Both the position numbers and the translations under genes were made by a program. A DNA stretch of 64,000 nt from the NCBI GenBank assembly GCA_038525585.1, contig JBCBHM010000015.1:9213-73212 (forward strand), written 5' to 3'. Within the stretch, counting starts at the first letter, position 1. The number at the start of each line of letters is the position of its first letter. This DNA is from Tateyamaria sp038525585 (GTDB lineage Bacteria > Pseudomonadota > Alphaproteobacteria > Rhodobacterales > Rhodobacteraceae). This document shows positions 1-8,245 of this stretch, one piece after another. The notes below the pieces were generated by a model. It ran no database searches and was not told where the DNA came from. It saw only the letters and a list, made by a program, of their open reading frames with translations.

Positions 1-888
1 AAGCGCGCCGTCCGCCTCCACGCCGCCGCGCATCGCACCGGAGATCGGCGCACGCAGCACGTCGAGCCAGGCAAAGGGCGTTGCGATGGCGGCGATATCG
101 CCTGCCGCCATGTCGTTCAGCGTGACGCCAAATTGCGCATCGGTCGCACCGATGAGGCTTTCGTAACTGGCCTGCAGGGTCGCCACACCTTGCCCACCGC
201 TCAGCAAGGCAAGGTCCGAACTCAGGCGCAGCGTCCGCCCCGACCGCACGGCGCTCAGCCGACCGCCATCCACCGTCCAGGCCCGGCCCGTGCGCGCATC
301 CTCCAGCCGCAGCGTCAGCGCCTGCATGTCAACGCTGCGCAAGCCCGCAAAGGCCGGACGTTCCACCATCGTGTCGATCCGTTCGATCAACGCGCCCAGA
401 TTGGCGGCCTGTTCGGCAGGCGCCGTCAGGTCAAAGCCGCCGGACAGCAGCACCGACCCGTCCGCCATCCGCCGCAAGTTTGCAAAGACGCCGCTGATGT
501 CGATCGTGTTGACCACCACGCGCCCCGACAGCAGCGCCGACATCGACAGGCCCGCGCGCATCTCGGCAAATCCCACGATTTCGGCACCGGATGTCGACAG
601 AACCCGCACATTGGTCATGCGCACCCGGGGATAGCGCCCCTCATCCACCACGAAATCCAGCGTGTCGAAGGCCAGCGTGGCATCATCGATGCCCACGGCC
701 ACATCGGCCTCGATCCGGTCGCGCAACCAGTCGGGCGCCGCAACGGGCCGCCCCATCAGAACATACAGCACTGCGCCCAGGATCGCGGCGAGGAGCAGGG
801 AAAACAGCAGGCTGGGCAACCCGTGGCGACGCCACTTGCCTTTGCGCCGCCGCTTGGGGGCGTCGGGGATGGGTTCTGCGCTGCTCAT
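1..888 (-). CDS. AsmA/YhdP-like membrane-anchored protein (C-terminus outside window)
   Basis: The frame is open from an ATG at 888 to the window edge: 296 codons, with no stop, so the C-terminus is missing. The first 23 residues are strongly basic (KRRRKGKWRRHG) and are followed by one hydrophobic segment at about 27-46, giving a single N-terminal anchor with the rest in the periplasm. The remainder is a series of short amphipathic strands, as in VRMTNVRVLS and LTLRLEDARTG, typical of AsmA/YhdP (DUF3971) proteins that bridge inner and outer membranes and are linked to lipid transport. It is divergent from the peroxiredoxin gene across 71 bp. The family call rests on composition and topology, not on a catalytic motif; another periplasmic beta-rich protein is possible. 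Confidence 0.6.
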   Translation of the reverse strand, partial: MSSAEPIPDAPKRRRKGKWRRHGLPSLLFSLLLAAILGAVLYVLMGRPVAAPDWLRDRIEADVAVGIDDATLAFDTLDFVVDEGRYPRVRMTNVRVLSTSGAEIVGFAEMRAGLSMSALLSGRVVVNTIDISGVFANLRRMADGSVLLSGGFDLTAPAEQAANLGALIERIDTMVERPAFAGLRSVDMQALTLRLEDARTGRAWTVDGGRLSAVRSGRTLRLSSDLALLSGGQGVATLQASYESLIGATDAQFGVTLNDMAAGDIAAIATPFAWLDVLRAPISGAMRGGVEADGAL

Positions 889-959
889 GCCTTTATTCTT
901 CTCCGGCCAGCCCTATCATGCCAGTCACATCTTTTACAGTACGACGAAAAGGCTCAGAC

Positions 960-1421
960 ATGCTCGATATCTCCAGCCCCGCCCCCGATTTCACCTTGCC
1001 GCAGGGCGACGGCACCGAGGTGACGCTGTCGGCGCTCAAGGGCGGCCCGGTGGTGCTGTATTTCTATCCGCGCGACGACACGCCCGGCTGCACCAAGGAA
1101 GCCATCGCCTTTTCCGAACATCTCGGCGCGTTCGAGGCCGCAGGCGCAAAGGTATTCGGCGTGTCTAAAGACTCCGTTGCCAGCCACGCCAAGTTCACCG
1201 CCAAAAAGGAGCTGACCGTGCCGCTGCTGTCGGACGAAAACGGCAGGGTGTGCGAGGATTACGGCGTGTGGAAGGAAAAGAACATGTACGGCAAAAAGTA
1301 CATGGGGATCGAACGCACCACCTATCTGATCGACGCCAATGGCGACATCGCGATGGTCTGGCCCAAGGTCAAGGTGCCGGGCCATGCGGAGGCTGTGCTG
1401 GCCGCTGTTCAAGCGCTGTGA
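960..1421 (+). CDS. bcp: Thioredoxin-dependent peroxiredoxin, BCP/PrxQ type
   Basis: The 153-residue protein has the usual length and fold signature of bacterioferritin comigratory proteins, which reduce hydrogen peroxide and organic peroxides in the cytoplasm. The peroxidatic site is FYPRDDTPGCTKEA with Cys44, including the Pro-Thr-Cys catalytic triad. The resolving cysteine of E. coli Bcp, five residues after the first, is Ile49 here, and the alternative helix-3 position (KFTAKKEL) also lacks one. The only other cysteine is Cys98, so the enzyme may act as a 1-Cys peroxiredoxin or use Cys98 in an unusual pairing. I start at ATG 960 because the conserved N-terminus (PAPDFTLP) begins there. 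The stop overlaps the next start (TGATG), so it is co-translated with the ferritin-like gene. Confidence 0.93.
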   Translation: MLDISSPAPDFTLPQGDGTEVTLSALKGGPVVLYFYPRDDTPGCTKEAIAFSEHLGAFEAAGAKVFGVSKDSVASHAKFTAKKELTVPLLSDENGRVCEDYGVWKEKNMYGKKYMGIERTTYLIDANGDIAMVWPKVKVPGHAEAVLAAVQAL

Positions 1422-2230
1422 TGCTGCCACTGGCGCAGATGGCCGAGGCGGTGCTGCGCACGGCCGATGGCCGCGCAAAAACGGCTCTGTCGCGCCGCTA
1501 TGCCGCCGAATGGCAGGCGGCGCGTGCGGCAGGCGAGACGCCCGAGGTGGGCACCGCCACCCCGCCGGATCACCCCGCAAGGCCCGCAGCGCCCGAACTG
1601 CTCAGCCCCCGCGACGTGCCCCGCCGCCGCCCCGGATCACCGCAGGGACGCATCGCGCTGTTGCACGCGGTCGCGCATATCGAGCTGAACGCGGTCGACC
1701 TGCATTGGGACATCATCGCCCGCTTTGCCCACGTTCCCATGCCCATGGGGTTCTACGATGACTGGGTGAAGGCGGCCGATGAGGAATCCAAGCATTTCAA
1801 TCTGATGTGCGACTGTCTTGAAGCGATGGACAGCCATTATGGCGCGCTGCCTGCACATGCAGGCATGTGGCGTGCCGCCGAAGATACGGCGACGGATTTC
1901 ATGGGCAGGCTCGCCGTGGTGCCCATGGTGCTCGAGGCGCGCGGGCTGGATGTGACGCCCGGCATGATCGAGATCTTCCGCAAGGCGGGCGCCGACGGGG
2001 CCGTCGCCGCGCTCGAGACGATCTATGCCGAGGAGGTGGCGCATGTCGCCTACGGCTCGAAATGGTTCCACTTTCTGTGCGGCCGCGAAAACCGCGATCC
2101 CAAGGAGGCGTTTCACACGCTGGTGCAGACCTATTTCCACAGCCCGCTCAAGCCGCCTTTCAATGAGGAAAAGCGCGCCGAGGCGGGCCTGCCCCCGGAT
2201 TTCTACTGGCCGCTCGCCGTCGCGGACTGA
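1421..2230 (+). CDS. DUF455 ferritin-like protein
   Basis: This 269-residue protein belongs to the DUF455 family, whose members have a ferritin-like four-helix bundle with a probable di-iron site. Metal-ligand-like motifs are visible in order: AHIELNAVDLHWD, EESKHFNLM, VLEARGLDV and EEVAHVAYG, that is, paired Glu/His positions on four helices. The N-terminal 70 residues are Pro/Ala-rich and probably flexible. The ATG at 1421 shares one base with the bcp stop. Pairing with a peroxiredoxin suggests a role in oxidative stress or iron handling, but the substrate of the family is unknown to me. A hairpin with 7-bp arms (2234-2251) lies just downstream without a T-tract. Confidence 0.85.
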   Translation: MLPLAQMAEAVLRTADGRAKTALSRRYAAEWQAARAAGETPEVGTATPPDHPARPAAPELLSPRDVPRRRPGSPQGRIALLHAVAHIELNAVDLHWDIIARFAHVPMPMGFYDDWVKAADEESKHFNLMCDCLEAMDSHYGALPAHAGMWRAAEDTATDFMGRLAVVPMVLEARGLDVTPGMIEIFRKAGADGAVAALETIYAEEVAHVAYGSKWFHFLCGRENRDPKEAFHTLVQTYFHSPLKPPFNEEKRAEAGLPPDFYWPLAVAD

Positions 2231-2429
2231 TCCCCATGCGAAACCGCATGGAAACGCCAGCAAAATATCGCCGAAGTGACGCTTGAGTGAGTCTTTTCTG
2301 CACCTGACGGCAGGACTTATCCCCAGGAGGGTTGCCCCCATCTTGCAGGCCCCTTAAACACACGCCTCAAAGGGCGTGGTGTTGGGGGACGAACGCGCCG
2401 TAACAGGGACGAGACAGGGGATCAGGCAT

Positions 2430-3752
2430 TTGCGCACACGCCTCGCGATCAAAATCCACGCGCTGTTGGAAACGTATTTTCCGGAACGGCGCGTTTTTCT
2501 GAAATCCGACAATGACACCCGCTTTATCCGATTGCGGCCCGCCACGCAGCTGATCGCCTTTGCCGGCAGTTCTTTCGTTGTGGCCTGGGCCATCGTGGCC
2601 ACCGCCATCCTGTTGATGGACAGCATCGGGGCCGGCAACTTTCGCGAACAGGCGAAACGGGATCAGCGCACCTATCAGGCGCGCCTGAACGATCTGGCCG
2701 GGCAACGCGATTCCCGCGCCGAAGAGGCGCTCGCCGCCCAAGAACGGTTCAACGCAGCACTGGAACAGATCTCGGTCATGCAGTCGGAACTGCTGGCGTC
2801 CGAGACCCGGCGGCGCGAGCTGGAGACGGGGATCGAAGTGATCCAGACCACCCTGCGCGACACGATGCAGGAACGCGAGGACGCGCGCACGCAACTGGCC
2901 ACGCTCGAAGAGCAGGGCGAAGGCGGAACGGCACTGGCCGCCGCCACCGGCGGTGCGCCCATGGACTTCGTTGCCGAAGCGCTGGCCAAGACGGCCGCCG
3001 AACGCGACAAGGTGGTCGAGGACGCGCAGACCGCCCTGCTGGCCGCGGACGAGATGGCCACGCAAATCGCGTTGATGCAGGAACAGAACGACCAGATTTT
3101 CCGCCAGCTCGAAGAGGCGATGACCGTATCGGTCGCCCCGCTCGACAAGATGTTCCGCGCGGCCGGCATGCCAACCGACCGCATCATCGAAGAGGTGCGC
3201 CGCGGCTATTCCGGCCAGGGCGGCCCGCTGACCCCGCTCAGCTTTTCGACCCGCGGCCAGGAACCCAGCCCCGACACGTTGCGCGCCAACCGCATCCTCA
3301 ACCAGATGGACCGGCTGAACCTGTACCGCATCGCCGCGCAAAAGGCGCCCTTTGCCACACCGGTCAAGGATGCGTTCCGCTTCACCTCCTCCTTCGGCTT
3401 CCGGCGTGACCCCAAGACGGGCGGCCGCCGGATGCATAAGGGCGTGGATTTCGCGGCCTCGCTGGGCACACCGCTTTATGCCACGGCGGACGGCGTCGTG
3501 ACCCATGCGGGCTGGCAATCGGGCTATGGTCGCCTGGTCAAGATCCAGCACGAGTTCGGGATCGAGACGCGCTATGCGCACCTGTCGAAACTGCGCGTGA
3601 AAGTTGGTCAAAAGGTCTCGCGCGGGGATCGCATTGGTGATATGGGAGCATCCGGACGGGTGACCGGCGTGCATCTGCACTACGAAGTCCGTGTCGGTGG
3701 AAAAGCCGTCAACCCGATGATCTATATCAAGGCAGCAAACGATGTTTTCTAA
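2430..3752 (+). CDS. M23-family peptidoglycan endopeptidase with coiled coil
   Basis: The protein has a cytoplasmic N-terminus, one membrane segment (about 33-56, FAGSSFVVAWAIVATAILLM), a long charged coiled coil (about 65-215), and a C-terminal LytM/M23 domain. The zinc site is intact: GRRMHKGVDFAA gives the HxxxD ligands, and GVHLHYEVRV gives the HxH ligand. It should cleave peptide cross-links in the periplasm or activate another hydrolase. I prefer the TTG start at 2430 (RTRLAIKIHALLE, with AGGGG about ten bases upstream), which gives 440 residues; an in-frame GTG at 2376 would add 18. The last 11 bases overlap the bactofilin gene, the usual pairing of an M23 peptidase with a bactofilin scaffold in cell-shape control. 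Confidence 0.88.
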   Translation: MRTRLAIKIHALLETYFPERRVFLKSDNDTRFIRLRPATQLIAFAGSSFVVAWAIVATAILLMDSIGAGNFREQAKRDQRTYQARLNDLAGQRDSRAEEALAAQERFNAALEQISVMQSELLASETRRRELETGIEVIQTTLRDTMQEREDARTQLATLEEQGEGGTALAAATGGAPMDFVAEALAKTAAERDKVVEDAQTALLAADEMATQIALMQEQNDQIFRQLEEAMTVSVAPLDKMFRAAGMPTDRIIEEVRRGYSGQGGPLTPLSFSTRGQEPSPDTLRANRILNQMDRLNLYRIAAQKAPFATPVKDAFRFTSSFGFRRDPKTGGRRMHKGVDFAASLGTPLYATADGVVTHAGWQSGYGRLVKIQHEFGIETRYAHLSKLRVKVGQKVSRGDRIGDMGASGRVTGVHLHYEVRVGGKAVNPMIYIKAANDVF

Positions 3753-4242
3753 GAGCAAAATCAACGAACCCGGGCCCTCGACCGAAGGCGGCAAGCCAGC
3801 GGCTCCCGCATCCGCGGCCCCTGCCCCGTCGTCCAAACCGGCCCCGCAAAGCGAATTCAAGGCGAGCGCGCCCAAGGCGAAACCGCCAGCCTCGATCCTG
3901 TCGGCTGACCTGCACGTGACCGGCAACATGAAGACAACCGGCGATATCCAGGTCGAAGGCACGGTCGAAGGCGACATCCGCGCGCACCTGCTGACGATCG
4001 GCGAAAGCGCCACGATCAAAGGCGAAGTGGTGGCGGACGACGTCGTCGTCAACGGCCGCATCGTGGGCCGTGTGCGCGGCCTCAAGGTGCGCCTGACCTC
4101 GACCGCCCGCGTCGAAGGCGACATCATCCACAAGACCATCGCCATCGAAAGCGGCGCCCATTTCGAGGGTTCCGTACAGCGCCAGGACGATCCGTTGAAC
4201 TCCGGCGGCAAAGGCGCGCCAGGCGCACCCAAACCCGAATAG
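3742..4242 (+). CDS. Bactofilin family cytoskeletal protein
   Basis: The 166-residue protein has a disordered Pro/Ala/Lys-rich N-terminus (about 1-48) and a bactofilin domain (about 50-150) made of short hydrophobic repeats such as DLHVTGNMKTTGDIQVEG and GRIVGRVRGLKVRL, which build a triangular beta-helix. Bactofilins polymerise without nucleotide on the inner face of the membrane and place cell-wall enzymes. Overlap with the upstream M23 gene by 11 bases implies translational coupling and a shared function in shape or division. The C-terminal tail is again Gly/Pro-rich. A terminator lies 26 bases after the stop, inside the start of the next gene. Confidence 0.93.
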   Translation: MFSKSKINEPGPSTEGGKPAAPASAAPAPSSKPAPQSEFKASAPKAKPPASILSADLHVTGNMKTTGDIQVEGTVEGDIRAHLLTIGESATIKGEVVADDVVVNGRIVGRVRGLKVRLTSTARVEGDIIHKTIAIESGAHFEGSVQRQDDPLNSGGKGAPGAPKPE

Positions 4243-4256
4243 TTCCGGTCACCGAT

Positions 4257-5729
4257 ATGACCGATACACGGGCGCCCCAGACATCTGCGGCGCCCGTTTT
4301 TCGTCCCGGCTTTTGTGCCGAACGCAGCCGCCCTTACATCCTCGTGGCCGCCATCCTCGCCTCGGCGCTGGGGTTCATCGACGGCACAGTCGTGGCCATC
4401 GCCCTGCCCGCGATGCGCGACAGCCTGGACGCCGGATTGGCCGAGGCGCAGTGGATCCACAACGCATATATGCTGACCCTGTCGGCGTTGATCCTCGTGG
4501 GCGGCGCCATGGGCGACAGGTTCGGGCTGGGCCGTGTCTTTGGCCTGGGCATCGTGCTCTTCGTGGTGGCGTCGATCTTCTGCGCGCTGGCGCCCACCCC
4601 GCTTTTCATGATCACCGCCCGGGCCGTGCAGGGCGTCGGGGCCGCCATCATGGTGCCCGGATCACTGGCGCTCATTGCCCGCGCCTACCCCAAGGAGACG
4701 CGTGGCCGCGCCATCGGCATCTGGGCCGCGGCCTCGGCGCTCACCACGGCCGCGGGGCCGTTCGTGGGCGGACTGGCCCTGACCGTGGGCGGGCCCGAGA
4801 TGTGGCGCTGGATCTTTGCGATCAACCTGCCGCTGGGCGGCGTGGCTCTTTACCTGCTGCTCCGCCATCTGGGCGAGGACCCGGCCGAGGCGGGCGCCCG
4901 CGTCGATGTGCCGGGTGCGATCACCGCAACGCTCGCCTTGCTGGGCATCGCCTGGGGTCTGACCCACCTGGACCACGGCGCGCATGCGGGCCTTTGGCTG
5001 AGCGCGGGTGCGGTGATGCTGGTCGTGTTCCTTGTCACGCAGTGGCGCAGCGACCATCCGATGATGCCACTGTCGCTGTTTGCGGCAGGTCCGTTTGCGG
5101 CGGCCAATGCGCTGAGCTTCACGCTCTATTCCGGGCTGTCGATCATGTTCTTTTTCATGCCGATGACATTCATCGCCGGTTGGGGGCTGAGCGAGATCGA
5201 GGCCTCCGCCGCCTTTGCCCCCATGTCGATCTTCATCTCGCTGCTGTCGGCACGGGCGGGCAAGCTGGCGGACCGGATCGGCCCGGCTCCCTTGCTGATG
5301 GGCGGATCGCTGGTGGTGGCCGCGGGATATGCCGCGATGGCGGTCCTCGCGCCGGCGCAGAATTTCTGGGGGCACATCGTGCCCGCGATGTGTCTTGTGG
5401 GGCTGGGCATGGCGGCGGTGGTGGCGCCCCTATCGACGGCCGTCATGGGTGCGGTGGATGAGCGGCAGTCCGGCACGGCATCGGGCATCAACAATGCGGT
5501 GACGCGGATGGCCGGGCTGATTTCCGTGGCAGCCGTCGGCGGCTTTGTCTCCGCCCAATATGTCGGTGCGGGCGGCACCGCCAGTTTCGGTGTGGAAAGC
5601 GATGCGGCCGGGCACGCCGAGGCGATGACCCGCGCCTTTGCCGGGCTGGCCTGGATCGCTGCGGCGCTGTCGGTGATCAGCGCCGGTCTGGGCTGGCGCA
5701 CCCGCTCCGGTGCCGCGCGATCCCTCTGA
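4257..5729 (+). CDS. MFS multidrug exporter, DHA2 (EmrB/QacA-like) family
   Basis: The 490-residue protein has 13-14 hydrophobic segments, as expected for the 14-helix DHA2 drug:proton antiporters of the inner membrane. Family motifs are visible: GFIDGTVVAIALP in helix 1 (motif D1), GGAMGDRFGLGRVFG between helices 2 and 3 (motif A), and ARAVQGVGAAIMVPGSLALI (motif B/C region). The start at ATG 4257 is the only in-frame start before helix 1. It lies 14 bases after the bactofilin stop, and the intrinsic terminator of that operon sits inside its first 15 codons, so the exporter may depend on read-through or on an unrecognised promoter. Substrate cannot be told from sequence. It converges on the cyclophilin genes. 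Confidence 0.88.
   Translation: MTDTRAPQTSAAPVFRPGFCAERSRPYILVAAILASALGFIDGTVVAIALPAMRDSLDAGLAEAQWIHNAYMLTLSALILVGGAMGDRFGLGRVFGLGIVLFVVASIFCALAPTPLFMITARAVQGVGAAIMVPGSLALIARAYPKETRGRAIGIWAAASALTTAAGPFVGGLALTVGGPEMWRWIFAINLPLGGVALYLLLRHLGEDPAEAGARVDVPGAITATLALLGIAWGLTHLDHGAHAGLWLSAGAVMLVVFLVTQWRSDHPMMPLSLFAAGPFAAANALSFTLYSGLSIMFFFMPMTFIAGWGLSEIEASAAFAPMSIFISLLSARAGKLADRIGPAPLLMGGSLVVAAGYAAMAVLAPAQNFWGHIVPAMCLVGLGMAAVVAPLSTAVMGAVDERQSGTASGINNAVTRMAGLISVAAVGGFVSAQYVGAGGTASFGVESDAAGHAEAMTRAFAGLAWIAAALSVISAGLGWRTRSGAARSL
4268..4301 (+). terminator. Intrinsic terminator after bactofilin, nested in the MFS coding start
   Basis: Perfect 9-bp arms ACGGGCGCC (4268-4276) and GGCGCCCGT (4289-4297) with a 12-base loop run into five Ts (4297-4301). 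The distance from the bactofilin stop is normal for an intrinsic terminator, yet it falls in codons 4 to 15 of the exporter gene. Confidence 0.75.
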
Positions 5730-5740
5730 GCCGGGCGAGG

Positions 5741-5786
5741 CGTTTTCTGACACAGAAAACGGCACGGAATTTGACTTCAAATTCCG
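5741..5786. repeat. Two consecutive perfect hairpins between convergent genes
   Basis: The first hairpin has 9-bp arms CGTTTTCTG/CAGAAAACG with a 3-base loop (5741-5761). The second has 10-bp arms CGGAATTTGA/TCAAATTCCG with a 2-base loop (5765-5786). They lie between the convergent exporter and cyclophilin genes. This could be a REP-like element or a pair of transcription stops; neither arm has a long T-tract. Confidence 0.6.
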
Positions 5787-5805
5787 GCGCGCTCCGCGGC
5801 AGGCG

Positions 5806-6363
5806 TCATTCTGTGACCGTCACCGTCACCATACGATCGGGCGCGCCCGTGATGGCACCGGATTGGGGGTGGCCCTTCTTGATCGCATCCACCACCTCTT
5901 GCCCGCCCGTCACCTGCCCGACGACCGTATATTGGTTGTTCAGGAAATAGCCCGGCGCAAACATGATGAAGAACTGGCTGTTGGCACTGTCCACATCTTG
6001 CGACCGCGCCATGCCGACCACGCCACCGTCGAAGGGGATGTCCGAAAACTCCTGCGCCAGATCGGGCAGATCGGATCCGCCACGCCCGGCATTGCGCGCA
6101 TCATAGCTGTCGTTGAGCTTGCCGAACTCAACATCGCCCGTCTGCGCCATGAACGTGTTGATCACCCGGTGAAAGGCCACGTTGTCATAGGCGCCTTGCG
6201 CGGCCAGCGTCGTGATCCGGTCCACATGGCCCGGTGCCACATCCTCGAAGAGGTCAATGGCGATCACGCCATTGGCCCCCTCGCCCGCGACCGTGATCTC
6301 GATCCCCGTGGCCGCCGCGGGGCCCGCGGCGATCACCAATGCGCCCAGCAGCTTACGCAACAT
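5806..6363 (-). CDS. Periplasmic cyclophilin-type peptidyl-prolyl isomerase
   Basis: The 185-residue protein starts with a signal peptide (LRKLLGALVIAAGPAAATG), so this copy acts in the periplasm, catalysing cis-trans isomerisation of prolyl bonds. Cyclophilin motifs are clear: VAFHRVINTFMAQTGD (catalytic Arg in FHRVI), ANSQFFIMFA and GQVTGGQEVVDAI. Its start overlaps the end of the second cyclophilin gene by 11 bases, so the two are translated from one message. This pair of exported and cytosolic isoforms probably arose by tandem duplication. Its 3' end faces the exporter gene and the twin hairpins. Confidence 0.92.
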   Translation of the reverse strand: MLRKLLGALVIAAGPAAATGIEITVAGEGANGVIAIDLFEDVAPGHVDRITTLAAQGAYDNVAFHRVINTFMAQTGDVEFGKLNDSYDARNAGRGGSDLPDLAQEFSDIPFDGGVVGMARSQDVDSANSQFFIMFAPGYFLNNQYTVVGQVTGGQEVVDAIKKGHPQSGAITGAPDRMVTVTVTE

Positions 6364-6862
6364 CTGCCGCCACCTTGACGCTGATCATGCGATCGGGCTC
6401 CGCCGGTGGCTCGCCCCGGGTGATCGCATCCACATGCTCCATCCCGCCGGTCACGCGGCCATAGACCGTGTACTGCCCGTTCAGAAAGTGGTTGTCGGAG
6501 AAGTTGATGAAGAACTGGCTGTTGGCGCTGTCGGGATTGGCCGACCGGGCCGCGCCAAGGGTGCCGCGGTCATGCGGCAGCTTGGAAAACTCCGCCGGCA
6601 GGTCCGGCTTGTCCGACCCGCCTGTACCGGCCATGCGGATGTTGAAGTTGTCCTCCATATCCGCGTGCTGCACATCGCCTGTCTGCGCCATGAAGCCGTC
6701 GATCACCCGGTGAAACGCAACGTTGTCGTATTCACCTCCCCTGGCCAGTTCCTTCATCCGCTCCACGTGCTTGGGCGCCACATCGGGCAGCAGCTCGATG
6801 GTGACGGTGCCCGCCTTGAGCTCCATGAGGATCGTGTTTTCGGGGTCTTTGATCTCGGCCAT
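6353..6862 (-). CDS. Cytoplasmic cyclophilin-type peptidyl-prolyl isomerase
   Basis: At 169 residues, with no signal peptide, this is the cytoplasmic partner of the adjacent exported cyclophilin. It has the same active-site motifs: VAFHRVIDGFMAQTGD, ANSQFFINFSDN and GRVTGGMEHVDAI. I chose ATG 6862 (MAEIKDPENT), which fits family N-termini and has AAGGA eight bases upstream. A second possibility is ATG 6886, preceded by AGGAAGGGG, which adds eight residues. It is the first gene of the pair and is divergent from pgk, with roughly 100 bases between the two starts for both promoters. Confidence 0.92.
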   Translation of the reverse strand: MAEIKDPENTILMELKAGTVTIELLPDVAPKHVERMKELARGGEYDNVAFHRVIDGFMAQTGDVQHADMEDNFNIRMAGTGGSDKPDLPAEFSKLPHDRGTLGAARSANPDSANSQFFINFSDNHFLNGQYTVYGRVTGGMEHVDAITRGEPPAEPDRMISVKVAADVA

Positions 6863-6990
6863 GTCTGCCATCCTTGTCAGTCTCATTGGCCCCCTTCCTA
6901 TGACGATGCCGCCCATGGGACAAGTCACGCATTGACGGGCGCGCGGAATGGCGCAATGCAATATGCCATAGGGCTGCAAGGAGCGTCGGG

Positions 6991-8181
6991 ATGGGCTGGA
7001 AAACACTGGATGACATGGACCTAAGCGGCACGCGGGTCCTGACCCGGGTCGACATCAACGTGCCCATGGATGGCGACACGGTGACAGATGCCACGCGGAT
7101 CGAACGGATCGTGCCCACCGTGCGCGACATCCGCGCCGCGGGTGGCAGCCCGGTGCTGCTGGCGCATTTCGGGCGGCCCAAGGGGCAGCCCAACCCGGAC
7201 ATGTCGCTGCGCCGTCTGGTGCCCGCGCTCGAGGCGGCCTTCGGCGCGCCCGTGCTGTTCGTCGAGCGGCCCAGCCGCGACTGGATCGATGCCCAGGCCG
7301 CCGACGCGATCATCCTGGTGGAAAACACCCGCTTCACCCCGATGGAGGAGGCAAACGATCCGCAGATGGCGCAGTTTCTCGCCACCCTCGGCGACATCTA
7401 CTGCAATGACGCGTTTTCGGCCGCGCACCGGGCGCATGCCTCGACCACCGGGGTCGCGCATCTGCTGCCAGCCTGCGCCGGTCGGCTGATGCAGGCGGAG
7501 CTGTCCGCGCTGGAGGCGGCGCTGTCCGCGCCAAAGCGCCCCGTGGGCGCGGTCGTCGGGGGGGCGAAGGTGTCGACCAAGCTCGACCTGCTGCAAAACC
7601 TCGTCCAGAAACTCGATGTGCTGATCATCGGCGGTGGCATGGCCAACACCTTTCTCGCCGCCCAAGGCGCGCAGCTGGGCGCGTCGCTGCAAGAGGCCGA
7701 TCTGCACGACACCGCCCGTGACATTCTGGCCGCCGCAGACGCTGCAGGTTGCCGCGTGGTGCTGCCGTCGGACGGACGCGTGGCGCGGGAGTTTGCCGCC
7801 GGGGCCGCGAATGACATCATCGCCCTCGGCCCGGACACCGTGCTGGAGACGGATCAGATGGTGCTGGACGCAGGCGATGCCGCCGCCGACGAGATCGCGC
7901 AGATCATCGCGGGCCTCGCCACGCTGATCTGGAACGGCCCGCTCGGCGCCTTTGAAATCCCGCCCTTCGACATGGCGACGATGACCGCCGCGCAGGCCGC
8001 CGCCGAGGCCACCAAAAGCGGCACCTTGATCACCGTCGCCGGTGGCGGGGACACGGTGGCCGCCCTCAATCAGGCTGGCGTGGCCGACGACTTTACCTAT
8101 ATCTCCACCGCCGGGGGCGCGTTCCTCGAATGGATGGAGGGCAAGGATCTGCCCGGGGTCGCCGCGCTGACGCAAGCGTGA
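6991..8181 (+). CDS. pgk: Phosphoglycerate kinase
   Basis: The 396-residue protein is a full-length phosphoglycerate kinase, which transfers a phosphate between 1,3-bisphosphoglycerate and ADP in glycolysis and gluconeogenesis. The signature RVDINVPMDG is near the N-terminus, followed by AHFGRPKG, VENTRF and YCNDAFSAAHRAHAS in the 3-phosphoglycerate site. The nucleotide domain has VVGGAKVSTKLDLL, LIIGGGMANTF, WNGPLGAFE and TVAGGGDTVAAL. The start at ATG 6991 follows AAGGAG. It appears to be transcribed alone, from the intergenic region shared with the cyclophilins. Nothing in the active site is missing. Confidence 0.97.
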   Translation: MGWKTLDDMDLSGTRVLTRVDINVPMDGDTVTDATRIERIVPTVRDIRAAGGSPVLLAHFGRPKGQPNPDMSLRRLVPALEAAFGAPVLFVERPSRDWIDAQAADAIILVENTRFTPMEEANDPQMAQFLATLGDIYCNDAFSAAHRAHASTTGVAHLLPACAGRLMQAELSALEAALSAPKRPVGAVVGGAKVSTKLDLLQNLVQKLDVLIIGGGMANTFLAAQGAQLGASLQEADLHDTARDILAAADAAGCRVVLPSDGRVAREFAAGAANDIIALGPDTVLETDQMVLDAGDAAADEIAQIIAGLATLIWNGPLGAFEIPPFDMATMTAAQAAAEATKSGTLITVAGGGDTVAALNQAGVADDFTYISTAGGAFLEWMEGKDLPGVAALTQA

Positions 8182-8245
8182 ACCATTCCCGCGCGGATCG
8201 CGTTACACATACCATCAGCGCAGCATCGAGAACGGGGAACGACAC

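Noticed and set aside
2367..4460. Minus-strand open frame of 697 codons opposite the M23 peptidase and bactofilin
   Set aside because: The opposite strand codes recognised proteins with intact motifs; the frame has shadow-like composition.
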